Part shown: in pieces, positions 35,583 through 48,900 of the stretch
Position numbering within the stretch: the first letter of the stretch is position 1
Layout: every line of letters begins with the position of its first letter
Source of the DNA: Serilophus lunatus
Taxonomy: Eukaryota > Chordata > Aves > Passeriformes > Eurylaimidae
Length of the DNA: 64,000 bases
Direction of reading: 5' to 3'
Assembly: GCA_013399895.1 (NCBI GenBank)
Contig: VXBA01006220.1
Location: forward strand, 248,001-312,000
Position numbers and translations under genes: made by a program
Notes under the pieces: generated by a model
Told to the model about the DNA's origin: nothing
The model's input: only the letters and a program-made list of their open reading frames with translations
Databases searched by the model: none

Positions 35583-35729
35583 GGAAAACAGGATTTTACA
35601 CAGACAAGGTAAATGGGCACTCCTTACACATTCTCCCCTCCCCAAAGCCCAGGGACCCCCACCACGAGCACCCTAAGACCCCCCCTCAACAACCCCAAAA
35701 GAGACCCCAGCACCCCTCAAACCCCAACA

Positions 35730-35734
35730 AGCTT
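35730..35734. repeat. Target-site duplication, right copy (AGCTT)
   Basis: AGCTT lies immediately after the CA terminus of the LTR and is identical to the left copy. Confidence 0.8.
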
Positions 35735-37569
35735 TTACCAAAAATTTACCTGATAAAATTCATGTGACTGCATTGCATAGTCTGACCTCTGAGAATATGT
35801 GAGTAAAATGCATTTGTTCTTATAGATAAAATAGTTTTTTAAAGAATCCAATTGATCCTGAATTGCATGTTATCCCCCAAGCTGATGTTTATATGAATGG
35901 CAGCAAACTGTGTTTCCTGTGTTAGTGTCATTTTCATGCTGAAGAGATATATCTATGCAGTTACACATTTGTAGCAAGCTCATAGCAGAACATACTACAA
36001 CATTTGTCAAAGATAAGCCATTGTCTTCAATCTTTAGTGTCCCAGTTAAGGTCAGGTGCTTGGAAGTGAGCAACTTTCATGATATTTCACCCATATAACA
36101 GTTCTGAATCTGCAAGTCTCTTCCAGAAAGCTTGTAACAATATATATACTCCTGAATGTCATACACTTCTGTTATAAATGGCAGTGCATGCGTTTATTGT
36201 TTCTAAGGATATTCTAATATGCCTAAGTTGTACTTATAGGGAGAATATGTTTTGCATATCAGGCAAAAAAAAAAATCCATATTTTGATACTTCAAGTCTT
36301 TGCTAGCAATTCTTTCCTAAAAAAAATATTTTATAGACTAGTTAGTCAATCTTATGTAAAGAACAAGAAATCACACAGAGTTCAAACCAATAATCTTTTT
36401 AGGTTGTTGGGGGGTTTTTTATAAGAGGTAGGATAAGGAAGGTTCTAGATCTACTATTTTAGCAGTGTCTTCATTACAAGATGAAAAATACTGATGAACA
36501 AGTGAACAAAGATTTGATTAGATAATTCTGATTAAACAGGACTGGCAGAATTGTTTGTTCTACTTTGCCTGTGGGCTTTTCTATCAGCAGTTGCACAACA
36601 TTGAAAAGAGACCGAATCAAATCTTAGTAAAATCAACTGTGATAAATTGTGTAGTCTTAGCTGGTTTTTGGTCCCTGATAGTTTACTGCCTGATGGAAGT
36701 CAATCAACCTATCTTGTGTTTTCCAAGGCTTTTTAAGCCTATGAGCCTTGGATGCTTACAGTCAATACAAAACACCAAGGAGGTCTAGGAAATTTTGTCA
36801 AGAAAAAAATAGATTTTTGTCAGCAAGCTGTTTATTATATTAAGCACTGTACTCTCCTGATGAAGATTTGGAGCACTGAGCACCACTGAAAACTGCAGGT
36901 CTAAAATGAGAGAGAAAACCAAAAATTAAAAATATGCTGATTACTTAGTTATTATTATTTGATTGCACAGCTGTGTGATTATTAACTTTTTTTTTTTTAA
37001 TGCCTTCTTTCTAACTGAACAATATATCTGAATCATTGTTTGTGTTCTGGAAAGTTCTGCTGCCTGACAGCAAAATTACTAAAGGCAGTATTTGGACCTT
37101 TGCCAAGCTGCTTCTGCTTGGAGGTGAAAGGGATTTTCAGAGTCAACTATCTCTTTAATGATCTTCTACTTATAAGCAAAGTTGATACAGAAAGTGTATT
37201 TTTCTGAATCCAGGAAAAACAAACAGCAGGCTATTTCTTTGTCTGAAATGCCATTGCTGCCTTTCCAGCCTGTCCTGTGTAGCATGGCTTTATTATTTTA
37301 ACCTGTGTATGAGGACACTTCTACAGACACACTTTTCCTTCGGTTTCCTGCTGCCTGACCTTTGGCTTTTGGTTGCTGGTAAATTTTGAAGGTATGGTTT
37401 CATAGTACAAGGTGATCTATAAAGAGAAGTTAAAGTAACTTCTGCCTACCTCATGCAGACGCAGTGGTTTTATCACGACAGAAAGTTGCCTTCACTGTGA
37501 GAGGAATAAGGTCTGTATGGTTGCTAAGTTGTTCATGACAGTGGACAATGAGAGATACTGCTACTATAT
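35735..37569. other. Unique AT-rich DNA, no gene seen
   Basis: Composition drops back to AT-rich directly at the LTR end, supporting the boundary. Nothing else recognised. Confidence 0.5.
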
Positions 37570-37795
37570 CATGGGACATCCACAAATCATGCCCCATCTA
37601 CAACAGGGCATCCACAACTTCTGTGGGCAACCTGTTCCATGGTATCAGCACCCTTAACACAAAAAATTTCTTCCTTATGTCCAGTCTAAATCTGCCGTCT
37701 TTCATTTTAAAACCGTTGCCCCTTGTCCTTGCAGGCCCCGTTAAACAAACTCAACTCTCTCAGCTGTTCTTCATAGGGGAGGTCAAACCTGTCTG
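37570..37795 (-). mobile_element. CR1 LINE internal fragment
   Basis: GGGCATCCACAACTTCTGTG, then GGCAACCTGTTCCATGGTAT, AATTTCTTCCTTATGTCCAG, TCTAAATCTGCC and CCGTTGCCCCTTGTCCTTGC match the reversed CR1 coding region just inside the 3' end. The tail itself is missing. A deletion joins CTTGCAGGCCCC to AACTCTCTCAGCTGTTCTTC. Confidence 0.88.
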
Positions 37796-38063
37796 CTTCG
37801 GGAAAGACTGTGGTTAGCTATAGATTATCTTTAACATGTGTCAGCATTTTTCAACACATGTGCAAATGTCGTCACAGTTCCTTCTTACTTTTGTCTGAGA
37901 AGACATGTTGCTTCATGTTAATATTTCTACTGAAATTGCAGTTTTCTTTAATTGTAGGACATCAGTTGTGTGAAGAAGCGTCTCAGGATATCTTTCTGCT
38001 ATTCTCCTCTGTCTTTAGTTTTTGCTTTTTCAATATTTGGCTCGCAATACTTCAGGACCCATG

Positions 38064-38106
38064 CTTTCTGTTCCCTGAAAACTTTCTGTTCCCTGAAAAC
38101 TTTCTG
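38064..38106. repeat. 18-bp perfect tandem repeat, 2.4 copies
   Basis: CTTTCTGTTCCCTGAAAA is repeated exactly at 38064-38081 and 38082-38099, with a further 7-bp partial copy. This is a recent slippage or duplication event. Confidence 0.9.
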
Positions 38107-41100
38107 TCTTCTAACATGTGACCATATCTTAATTTTCTTGTGCTATACAAAAGACATGTATATTTTATTTCAGAAAACAGTGGTTTCTTGTGTGAGTTTT
38201 GCTGACCTTGACATTATCATCTGCTTGCCTTTCAAAATAGCTGCGTAAAATGAGACCAGAAAACTACAATCCAAGTGGTGCTTACCTCTTTCTTTAATTT
38301 GCTCATTTGATCAATAAGCTCAGTAAATTAATATTTCTGATTCATCATCAGTTCAAGTATGTCAAGGTGAAGCACAGTTAGTAGTTCCATCTGTGAGGCA
38401 AGAGAAAGTAGCATTCTGGTGCATCAGCTGATGCTGCAACTTGTGTTTCCTTACACAAGCAAAAGACTTACATAGCTTTAGGTTAAAATCAGGTGTTCAT
38501 GAAGGCGATCACAGCTGTGGATGAACAAAACATGTTCCATGTCTCGCCCATTTCCCTCATGCTCCTGGCCTTTTTAAGAGACTCGATTTGGTTCACTAAA
38601 TAATTACTCTTCTGATTTGCAAAAAAAGCTGATACTTGAAAAGGCTTTGAAAGTATTAAGTAGCTTATTTTTTCCCCTTTGGAGGAAGCTCTAAGTCTTC
38701 CATTTACTCATTTAATCTGTCATTCCAGTGCACCCAAGGGCAAAGTGTCGTTTCTATGTGCTTCAGTAATTTTGTACAGCACAAAGAGAACAAACAAGTA
38801 TCAAGTGACTGAAGCCAAAGTAGGTTTCATACAGGAAGCTATATTTCCTTTTTTTCCCATACATTTTTAATACAGATTTTCTTCTGCCCTGGAATATATA
38901 AATGCATATATAATAGCATTGACACAAACCATTGGTCAAAACATATTCTCAGAATACACTGTTTTTTCACCAGCTAATAGACAGTGGTTTCACAAATACC
39001 TGGATGCAACGAATGAACTTTGTAGCAAATCAAAACAATCTTCTATTTTACTTTTACAAAATACGGCCTCAGATAATAATATCAGTAGTCAGTTGTTGGT
39101 TTACAGCTTCATACTGCCCAGCATCATGATATAGAACAGATTATAATACATTCTCATTACTTACTGGTTTTAAATTTAACCCAGTAAGATAGCATAATAT
39201 CTTGGCTATTCTAGAGGCTTAAGACAGAGCTCTGAATCCAAGCTCAATAAAGCTTATTAACTGATGTCACATTTCTGATAAGCAAAATGCTTTGCTTTTT
39301 GAGTAGAAGCTGCAAAACATTTTTAAGGAAATAATGGAATTTTGTAATATCAAAACTAAGTCTCAGAAGATTTATGATACTAAAATTATGGAGTTTTGTA
39401 TAAAAGGCATTTTATGGTCACTGGTAATACTAAAACGATGAGTAAAAAGAGCAAGTTCATTTAAGAGAAGGAAATTGCAATAATTGAAAAGTACAAATTA
39501 TATATAGCTTACCACACAGAAGACATAGACAAGTTTTCTGAGAAAATCTAGTATCATTTAGAATAGTATAAGTAGTCTCCATTAAGTAGTGCCAGGTTGT
39601 CTTTTTCTGGCTTAAGCAGATGACAACCCTCTATTGATCCAAAGTCATATTCTGACCTCTGGTATGTTCTATGCATATAAATTTAAAATCAGGAGAGAAA
39701 TTGTACATTATTTTTTTTAACTCTTATCCAATATGCAGAACTGAGCTTATCCTTCTAAATAATTACTGTATTTAGGCAGTTAGAAAGTGAGAAAAGCAAA
39801 TTCTGGAGATGCATTTTTGGCAGCAGTTAACATTTAGAGTGAGTTGATTTAAGGTTGGTTTTGGCTTACTGTGAAGAACTAGAGCAGTTTACAATTTAGA
39901 ATCAAATTTAGTTTCTGTTTGAAATTTGGACCACTAACTTTTTAAGATTATCTATTGGTAAAATTGCACAGTTACTACCAAATTTATTTACATTAACTCA
40001 TAATCAACCCAAACCTTTGTGTGAAGATAGAAAGCAAATACAATTCAATCAAACTAAAATTTGCTCATCACATGGCCAAGATTTTAGCATCTTGATGCCT
40101 AGAAGCTTGCCTCCAATAAGTTTTGCTGAAGGAGACATCTAATGGATGTCATCTTTAATTAGTAGTATTCTTAAGCCATTTTTGCAGCTCTCAGCACTGT
40201 TGTACCACTGGAGGTTTCTTTGTACCTGGTGTACCTGCTTTAGCATACATCATAATGCCCTTGTAGAAAGGTTTTCCCACTTGCTTTTCCAGATATAATC
40301 TTTTTATGCTTTGTGAGCTAACAGCTTGATTTTCTGCAGCAGTCTTTCTGCATTTGTGTTCTCAAATCAACTTTTCCACACTTAAGATGATTGATTTTCA
40401 CTCCATTCCACTGTATGTTTAAATGTCCTGGTTAGAGATGTCAGCCTAAAAGCAGCTTTCACTTTACCTTTGATTTTGTGTTTACAGTACCTGCCACCTT
40501 AATTCTGCCTGGAAGAAGTTCATTAGAGTTTTATAAATACTGAAATAGCCTGTGCTGGCCCTTCTTATTTTGGGAAATTCTGCCAACAAGGCAGTAATTC
40601 TACTGCATATAAAACATGAGATATTGAGAGATTACTGTTAATTTGTTCCAGTGAGCAAAAGAAAAAACATACTTTGGGGAATTAAAGGCTACACAGATCC
40701 TGTTTTTCAGTAGTTTCTTCATACTATATATTTTTTTCAGTTCTTTCAGGAAGCAGTAGCTTAGTTTTTTTTAATTACAATTGTTTGTTATATTTATAAG
40801 AAAAATTAAAATAAGCAACTAAGTTTTCACACAAGTTATTGCATACATCTTAATTTTAGGACACAATATGGGCATACTTGAGAAGTATTACCTGATTTCT
40901 TCACCAGCAAACATTTGATGACCAAACAAAAGACAAAGATATCCTATTACTCACTAGAAATAAAAATGAAAGCATAACAATGGCATAATGAGAATGTTTG
41001 CAGATTTTCTGTTGCTTTGTTGAAAAACACTAAAAATTATTTTAATGCTTTGAAAATGTGCATTCTTGGCATATATCTGGAAAAACAGCATTTAACATCA

Positions 41101-41632
41101 AAGTTTAGTCCAAAACAATGAAATTCTATTGGTTTAGTAATGTATAGTGCAAAATACAGTACATGTTAGATGGACTGGCCATGGTGCAATCGACATAAAT
41201 AGCTAAATGCAGAAAAGATGCTTCTGAATATTCAATTTTTCAGTTGGTAGTTGCCTAACCAAAGAAGAAAAATAAGACATAAAATGATGTTGATCCAAGC
41301 AGTAGATGCAATGGGTCATCTTGAAATATGTTTGATGGGCTAAAAACAGTCATTGGGAGACAGAAAAAGATGAAAAACTGTACAGGCTGCAGGATGCTAT
41401 TTTGCAGAAAAGAAGCAGAAGCATCAGTGTCAAAAGGCACACCCACACATAGAGTGTCTCCGTCTTCTGCACTTAAAATGTCTAAACTGCAAATTTATGG
41501 AATTACATAATTTTGATTAAGTGAAACTGCTGTGATAACTATTCACTGGATCACTAATGGGAGGACTTGACATAGGGTTGTAAGTAATTTTATAGTTAAA
41601 AGTGCATTTTGTGGCTGTCTGTACACTAATCT

Positions 41633-42007
41633 CTAGGGTTCGAGTCTCTTTCCTGTGATGTTTTGCGGACTTGCACGTTCCCTGCTTCTCAGATCAAGTT
41701 TGATGTGTGAATTCACAGAAAACTTAGTGGGAAAGAGGAAACATAACCAGTTGATAAGCTTGGCTCTTCCGTCAGCTCCTTGCAGCACTCCAGGCGAGCT
41801 TAGTAGCCTATCGCACGGTGTAGGAATGCTTTCACCTCCAAAAGGAAAACCAGTGTTGGCATAAAAGGCTTGTGACCATGAGGAGAGAGCAGAAAGCCCA
41901 TTCTCAGAGGCTTGGGAGCAGGCTCTTCTTTCCACATCAGCATGGGGATTTAACAGAGCAATTTCATGGCAGGCAGAGAAAACAGGATGGCATACTCGCT
42001 TCTTCAA
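41633..42007 (-). other. Unassigned 124-codon open frame
   Basis: This is one of the longest frames outside recognised repeats. The translation is Cys/Ser/Pro-rich with no membrane segment, signal peptide or family motif. The stretch is slightly richer in CpG than its surroundings. Chance is likely, given 64 kb searched in six frames. No flanking splice sites convinced me. Confidence 0.12.
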
Positions 42008-42304
42008 GATAGAGCAGCTTGGGCAGGATATGCGTAGGAGTTTATTTTAAGTAACTAAATAAAAACTTCAGAAAAATTACAAATATTAACCAACAGCTTA
42101 ACCAACTGCTTCCTTCTTGAGAATACTTTCATGTGTTTCCAGCATGTCTCTGTGAAATGAAATGGCACAGTGCTTCTGCGATACAGCATTACTGACACTG
42201 TCACCTAAGTTAGCGAGGCCAGTGAGAGTCAGTGAGCCTCTTTCTGCCCTCCCTCCCTTTCTTTCTTATGAGGAAAGGCACCTCATCAAGTATCAGGAGT
42301 GTGC

Positions 42305-42600
42305 CAAGAGGATGGAGCCAGGCTCTTCTTGGTGGTGTCAAGTAATAAGACAAGAGGCAACATGGTGAAACTGATGTACAGGAACTTCCACCTGAATATA
42401 AGGAAGAACTTCTTTATTGTATGGGTGACTGTGCACTGGAACAGACTGCCCAGAGAAGTTGTGGAGTTTCCCTCACTGGAGATATTGGAGAACCAATCTT
42501 GTGCAATGTGCTCTAGATGACCCTGTGTGATCAGGGAGGTTAGAGTACATGACCCCCAGTGATCCTTTCCAACTTTACCTACATTCTGTAATTCTTCTCC
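42305..42600 (+). mobile_element. CR1 LINE 3' fragment
   Basis: CCAAGAGGATGGAGCCAGGC, TCTTCTTGGTGGTGTCAAGT, AATAAGACAAGAGGCAACAT, then GGAACAGACTGCCCAGAGAA and GATCCTTTCCAACTTTACCT follow the CR1 ORF2 C terminus and 3' end on the sense strand. Translation shows RGNMVKLMYRNFHLNIRKNF and then WNRLPREVVEFPSLEI, a different subfamily from the 24318 copy. It is broken upstream. Confidence 0.93.
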
Positions 42601-44227
42601 TCCCACGCTGTGAAAGTGTTAGGTAGGCATGGGGGTGAGGCCAAGCACTGCTTTGTCCTCCTCCTAATTTCCTGACGTCAGAAATTTGTTCCCTTATCCC
42701 TAAACACCTTAGGAGAACTAGTCTTTGTTACTGGTGGGGCTGCCTCCTCATCTTGTATGTTCGTTAGAAGTGTGCTTTGTTGTCTGGTACAAGGCTTAAG
42801 AGAGTAGCCTTCCTCTCCATTCTAGAGTGAAAAGATACCCAGAGTGCTTTTCTGTCCACAGTCTCAGAGAACTGCTCATGGGGGCTTCTTATGGGTAAAG
42901 GCGAATATACACCTTGTTCCAAAAGTATGTAAAGCTGTCAAATGTAGTCACATATTTCAGCCAGCATTTTGTGGAGGGAGGGAAATTGGGTCTGTCTATC
43001 TATTGAGACCTAAGAGAGTAATGGGGCTTTTAATACAGGTCAAATCAGGACTTCAGCGAGTAAAAGGCAGACCTTTTTTTAGTGATTAAGGATCAACAAA
43101 TAGTGTCTAGTAGTTTTAAGTGGAAACATTTTTTTCCTTCTCCTCTCTTCATTATTATTTGGATCAAATCACATGTACTGGCTTCAGTGCAAGTATGTTT
43201 AAGAGCTTCAGTTAATTTAGTGACAGGTGACATTTCCAGATGAATCTGAGAAAGCTTAAAAACTAAAGGGACATTGAGCTCATACTCACATCTTTTGTCT
43301 GATATTAAAATATATATTCTGTCTCATTGTTCTAGGCAGTGAATTGTCCTCTTATGTGAAAATAAGAATATATTAAAAATCTTATCAAAATAGCAGGGGT
43401 AAGGGTGATTTCAAATGTGTCTACTGTTTTACTGCCACTTTTCCCAATGCCACAAAACTTTACTGTATCACTTTTCAAGTGTATTTCTGGAATATGGCTA
43501 CACCTGCAAAACATATGTTGCACTTATTCAGCTCAGATCAGATTTTAAAATCCTAATGTAGTGAGACCAGGTGGTTGTTCCAAATTGCTCCCAGTCAATA
43601 TTTTGTAGTTTTAATTTGGGAATGCCATAGGGATTCATCCTACTCCTGTAATATTTCTGATCTATCACAGTGTTTGCTAGTGGGTGGCTGTCATTTGTTG
43701 ACATGACACGTTTGTTTTATATGGGTCTGCTGATGTTATGCAACTGCTTGGCAGTTACATTGTCAAAGAAAGAGTGATAAAATACTTGTGAGAGATATTT
43801 ATTAGGACCTTTTCATTGTCATAAAAGTGTTTCTGTTGCTTTTCTTCATTTATCTGTAACGATTCTACGGAATCATCTCTCATTTTGTATCATAGAGTAC
43901 AGGTAAACTTTTGCCTATATCAGTTCAAATATTAGCATAACTAAGATTTGAAGTTAACATATACCAATAGCCAGGTTTTACAGGTAGTAAAGTATATGTT
44001 TACATTTGTGATGTGAGTGGCTGTAAAATCTTTAATATTGCAATAGTAAAAATGTTTGTTTTGCACTTTCGACCTTACGTGCACAAAACCCAAAAACTTG
44101 TGACGGAATTCACGTCATGAATGGTATTGGCTGTGGGGAGTTAAATGAAGATCACCTTTCCACAGAGCAATAGATGGCTGTGGTAAAAATACCTGGTCAC
44201 TCAGATACTCAGAAGCTGCTCATGGAT

Positions 44228-44259
44228 TAGTGCAATGGATGCGTAGTGCAATGGATGGG
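44228..44259. repeat. 16-bp tandem duplication
   Basis: TAGTGCAATGGATGCG is followed at once by TAGTGCAATGGATGGG, with one difference. Confidence 0.85.
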
Positions 44260-45902
44260 TTTTCCCACATCACTGAATTGCTGAATTCTAGAAGCCTATA
44301 CGTGGAGAGAACTTTCATCTCTATATTTGTCTCTATATACTTTGCTTGTATAAGAAATATGAATTGTGAACTAAGTAGTGTAGCCATCAATTCTTGAAAT
44401 ACTTAAATGCATATATCCCTGTTCTGGACAGAATGTATATGTAATCAGTTGTTGGACCTTCACATATTTGCATATGGGCCAGATGTTTGAACCTATATGG
44501 CTGATACCTTTATTATCTAGAAATATAACTCCAGTTTATATATATATTATTCGCATCTTTCCAAAGGATGACCTAGACTTTGAAATATGACAGCGTCTAG
44601 TTTGGTGACTTTCAGTAATGAGTTCATATTGCTATCCCGGGACTATCATCATACGTGCTGTGTGCGCATATTTTGTGCTTCAGTAATTTCAGGTGCATTA
44701 TGACATTTGTTCAGCTGTGCTTGCTATCTCTAAAGTACATTAATGGCCACTGAGAAAGCAAAGTGGCTGGCAGAGAAATGAATAATCACAATAATGACTA
44801 GTTGCTATTCTTGTTTATTCTGAGAAATATTCTAATTAGCTGCTCAGGAAATGTCTACCTCCTATATGTGTCTGTCAGCTGTACCAATTTCTGAAGTGAG
44901 ATTCATTTGATTTAATACTGTACCCTTCATTTCACCTGGAGATAGTTTTGACTCCTTTAAACACCTGATTTGTAACCATATGCTGATGCACTCCCACTGC
45001 AACCAGGCTCTGTGAGCTCGTATAGCAGCCTTAGAAGTGTGAAGGGGCAGACTGGAATTCCCCCTTCCTGTGAATTAGGAATGTTTCCATCTTTCCTTTT
45101 TATTCCTATTGCTTGCATTCAACTTTAGTCCAGCAAATAGCACCAATGTTTTCCAAATTTTATAGCAAAATAGATCTTTTTAGATGAGAATCCGTAATGG
45201 TCTTAACTTGCCTGTATGAAATGAGAATACTGTTGAAAAAGTGGATCAGCAAGGAATTGCAGTGGTATGTATAGGCAGAAATCTTATCATGAAAAGTAGA
45301 TAAAGTAAAATGGCAGAAGAAATTGGAGCCTGGCCACTGAGCTCAAAATATGCCGAATCCCAAGGTGCTGATCCAGTATTCACTTATCAAACGAAAGAGA
45401 CCATGAATGAGTCTCTCACTCTTAAGAGCTAAAGGTATTTAAGTTCAATTGCATAAACTATGTCTAGCCATGACTGATGAGTCAATATTGCAAAATCAAT
45501 ATGAAAAAATAATACATCTTTTTTTCTTGCCAGCCTTTAATTTTTTTGATCATCCTCTGTTTTTCTGTTGATTTAATGCCACAATTTTCCAAAATTCTTT
45601 CCTTCTTCCTATTCTTCTTGGGGTCTATGGAGATTATGGTTCTATCATTTGCATAAAAAGGAATAGAAGGTTTTCATCTTTACTTTTATCTGACACAAAG
45701 CATTAAACAACAGGTCTTCAAGTTGCTCAGATCTTTTTTAGTCCATTTGAACTAGAAACATCTTTTTGGTGATCTGAAGATAAGTTTGATAAATGAAGAC
45801 ACACAGAAAGACACACCATGTCTTTCTTTTTCTAGTATTAGCTATTTTTTGTACTAGTTGTTTTGATTTATTTGCTGTTTTGGAAGGATTTTTTACAGAA
45901 CT

Positions 45903-45942
45903 GAGGAGAGGAGAGGAGAGGAGAGGAGAGGAGAGGAGAGGA
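45903..45942. repeat. (GAGGA)n microsatellite, 8 units
   Basis: Eight consecutive 5-bp purine units, a candidate variable-number locus. Short frames across it are repeat translations. Confidence 0.92.
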
Positions 45943-48900
45943 AGTGGCACTGAAGGGTTTCAGCTGAAGTACTGTTTCTGCTTCTAGAGACTGTACATCC
46001 AGGAAGATTAGGACCTGCAAGATAAAGTTCAGGAGAAAACAACTGAAATAAGTCTAGGATACTGATTATTGAAAGGAAAGGCTTCATTAACAATGGTTGC
46101 TTAGTAAAGAAAATGAAGAAGAGATACTATAACCTGTGCTTAACCAGGGGGCTACTACAAGGAGGAAGAGAATTTATTTTTCCATTCCAAACTAACAGGA
46201 TAGCTTTTCAGATATTCAGTTTTGATAGGATTGTTGATAAAATGACCATCTGCAGTTTATCCCAGGTTGTTCGTGTTTTTTCTGTGATCATGAGGAAGGA
46301 AGGGGCTAAGCAGAATCCAAAGGACAGTGTGAAAGAAGTGGATGTGGGAAAAGCAGCTAGTTCTTTGGGGAAGAGGGCTATTTGAAATCCACATTTTTGC
46401 TAATCAGGAAGACTTTGTGAGGCCCTGTAAAACTAATTTTTTTAAGATTTAACACTCTAAAAGTGTTTTTAAAAATTATTGAAGGAGTGAAAAATAGAAT
46501 TTATAGAATTGTTTGGGATTCCTTGTTCTTTACAGTGACGTGTTGTTAGTAACTTTTGCAGTTCAGCAGTATGCCAATCCTGAGACTCTACTTAGCTGGG
46601 AGAGCAGTCCACATTTGACATATGCGGTGGAGCTGTCAGTTTGCAGCAAAAGAGCAGGGCAGGTCATGTTTCCAGTGTTAATTTTGATTTGACATCTTAT
46701 TTTTACCTGGGAATGGCTGTTAGAAAATATTAGAGCACAAATAATGCTGGCATAGCAGGGTTTTCAGAAAGAGACTACTTACAAAGTTAGGAAATAAATG
46801 CACCTAATATTAGAAAACTCTATGCTGGTTGTAGCATAGTCACACTAGTTACAGCATTTTCCAGCCATTGGTTTTCTTCCCAAGGAGGAAGAGATGTGAC
46901 CTACTGAGCACTAACAGTAATGAGACTTCTTCCAGTAACACTAATCCTTGTCCTAATACATAAAATATCTGTGTACACTCAAAATATTTTCATTTTATGT
47001 GTGTACTTAGAGCAGCAGAACTATGTGTTATAACCATCTCTGAACACTATGCCTCAAGAAATTGTAGCATTTAGTGTAACTTGGTTTCTGAGTCCATATG
47101 ATTCTATTTAAACTTTTATCTGAACTTGTAATATTAAAGAGCAAGTCTTTAGCAATACAAAAGTATCTCACGCCCGTCTGTAAAAATGGTTACCTTTCAA
47201 TCATATCAGTTTGCACTGATCCTTCTAGATGTTTCTGTGATTGTGATTGGGGATGGGAAGTATGTGTTCATTTTAAATTACAAAAATGGCAAAAAAAATC
47301 TGACATTTTCGCCATCCTTTTCAGGGATCAAGTAACATTCCTTAAGAGTCTTCATATGGGTTCCTCCAGTGAATTAGAATGATGCATTACTGTTTCATGG
47401 TACATGTCATTCTGGATTGCCCTTGAGAATGCAAAAAGAGCAAGGGAAATTGTTTGCATAATTCTGTACCCTTTCAGAAGACCCGAGGATCTGAGGACAA
47501 ATTCAAAATTAATTACCCCTACACCATTTTGAATTCATTTCAAGCTCAGTGGGATGCTTGAAAGCAAATCACAGAGGGGCATAAACGAGTAAATGATTTC
47601 AGTGGAGTCTCCAATTCTGTGAACTCACCTGCTAGATTTGCTCCTTAATTTGTTACCTGAGCATTGTGAATATATAATACAGCAAAGTAGTGCTGTTTAA
47701 AAAAAAATCCTACCACAGTTGCTTACTGCCTATTTGCAATACTTGTACTGTTGGGCATTCTGAATACACAGACTGCTTAAAATACCAGAAAAGAAATAGT
47801 AAAGGTCTTTCCAGTGTGTTTAGTAGGGAAAAACATCAGTTCTTTTACTAACAAAAAAATTCAGGAAGTAAATTACATCTTCCAAATTACTTCTGTTTAC
47901 TCAAAGTAGAAATATATGCTATAACTGATCACTCCTAGGTGTAATACAAGATTTTCCAGGCAGCTGAGTAAGAGTTAGATACAACACATGATAGTCACAG
48001 TGGACTTAATCATAGTTTGAATGTGGAAAAAGTGAGCAGCATCAACTCCAGATGTTCAGAAACATCCATCAAGCTCCAGAAACCCTTGATGTATGTTTCT
48101 TTTTATTCAGCTGCTGGTACCTAAGTTTTTGGGACTCCCTTGGTTCTTACTTTCACACAGCTGACAATTAGAAGAGTACTTTATTTTTAATGCAGAGTCA
48201 GTAATTCACGTTCTTTGTCACATACCATAAAATATAACTCTGCTGCTCATGCAAATAGTAGTTTTTTTATGAGTGTACTGAGATGGCACTGCTTGAAGAA
48301 GCTCTGTATGTCTAGCAAATGAAACATGATCCTATAGAACAGTTAATTTATAGTTCATCAAAAGATGTCTTGGAGCTAATGACTTCATTCATGGAAGGAG
48401 ATGACAAATGCAATAGTATTAAATGTAGGATGATGTTGCTCTTGAAAAGATAAATTAATTGCTTCCCTTTTCTAGAGTTTTTTAGTTATTTGTAAAGCTT
48501 TTCAAGAAAAGAAGTCTTTCATAAAATTGATAGACTACATATATTTTACATCTAAACTAAAATAAAATTCTTAATAAATTCACTTTAAGAATTCAATTTA
48601 AGGATTTTTATGAGTCCACCCTCTCTAATTAAAAAACAGGTCATGGTAGAAATCCAAACAAACCAATATATCCCCCACTTCTCCAGCAGAAAACATTGAA
48701 ATGCAGAGGAATAATTCACTACTGAAAAGGAGGAAAAGGCTTAAAATTTATATATTGCTTGGGAAGACCTTCACTCCAAGCCACATCTATGTAGACAGCA
48801 GATACAATATTTTTGTAGATGGAAAGGTGCATTTCTGCAGGCAGAAATAGAGAACTTGATAAGTCGTCAAACAGCAGCATGAACCTTTCATCATTGCAGG

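Larger units (their letters stand above)
34220..35729 (-). mobile_element. Solo LTR, 1510 bp, ERVL-like, GC-rich
   Basis: Boundaries are set by an exact 5-bp duplication, AGCTT at 34215-34219 and 35730-35734, directly outside TG...CA ends. The termini form an imperfect inverted repeat: TGTGGTGGTTTGA on the left against TGTTGGGGTTTGA when the right end is reversed (11 of 13). Read on the minus strand the layout is that of an LTR: a long GC-rich U3 with a 114-bp tandem array, a CCAAT box, a TATA-like TTAAAAAG, then a polyadenylation AATAAA about 90 bp before the 3' end. No gag, pol or env sequence flanks it, so it fits a solo LTR left by recombination. The 5-bp duplication agrees with ERVL-type elements. 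The many open frames inside are GC-driven and not genes. Confidence 0.85.
37796..42304. other. Unique AT-rich DNA, no known gene
   Basis: It contains an 18-bp tandem duplication (38064-38106) and an unassigned 124-codon frame (41633-42007, minus), both listed separately. No interspersed repeat was recognised. Confidence 0.5.

Noticed and set aside
34637..35767. Several long frames (up to 200 codons) on both strands
   Set aside because: They lie inside the GC-rich LTR and its 114-bp array. Few stop codons are expected there, and no known protein is encoded.
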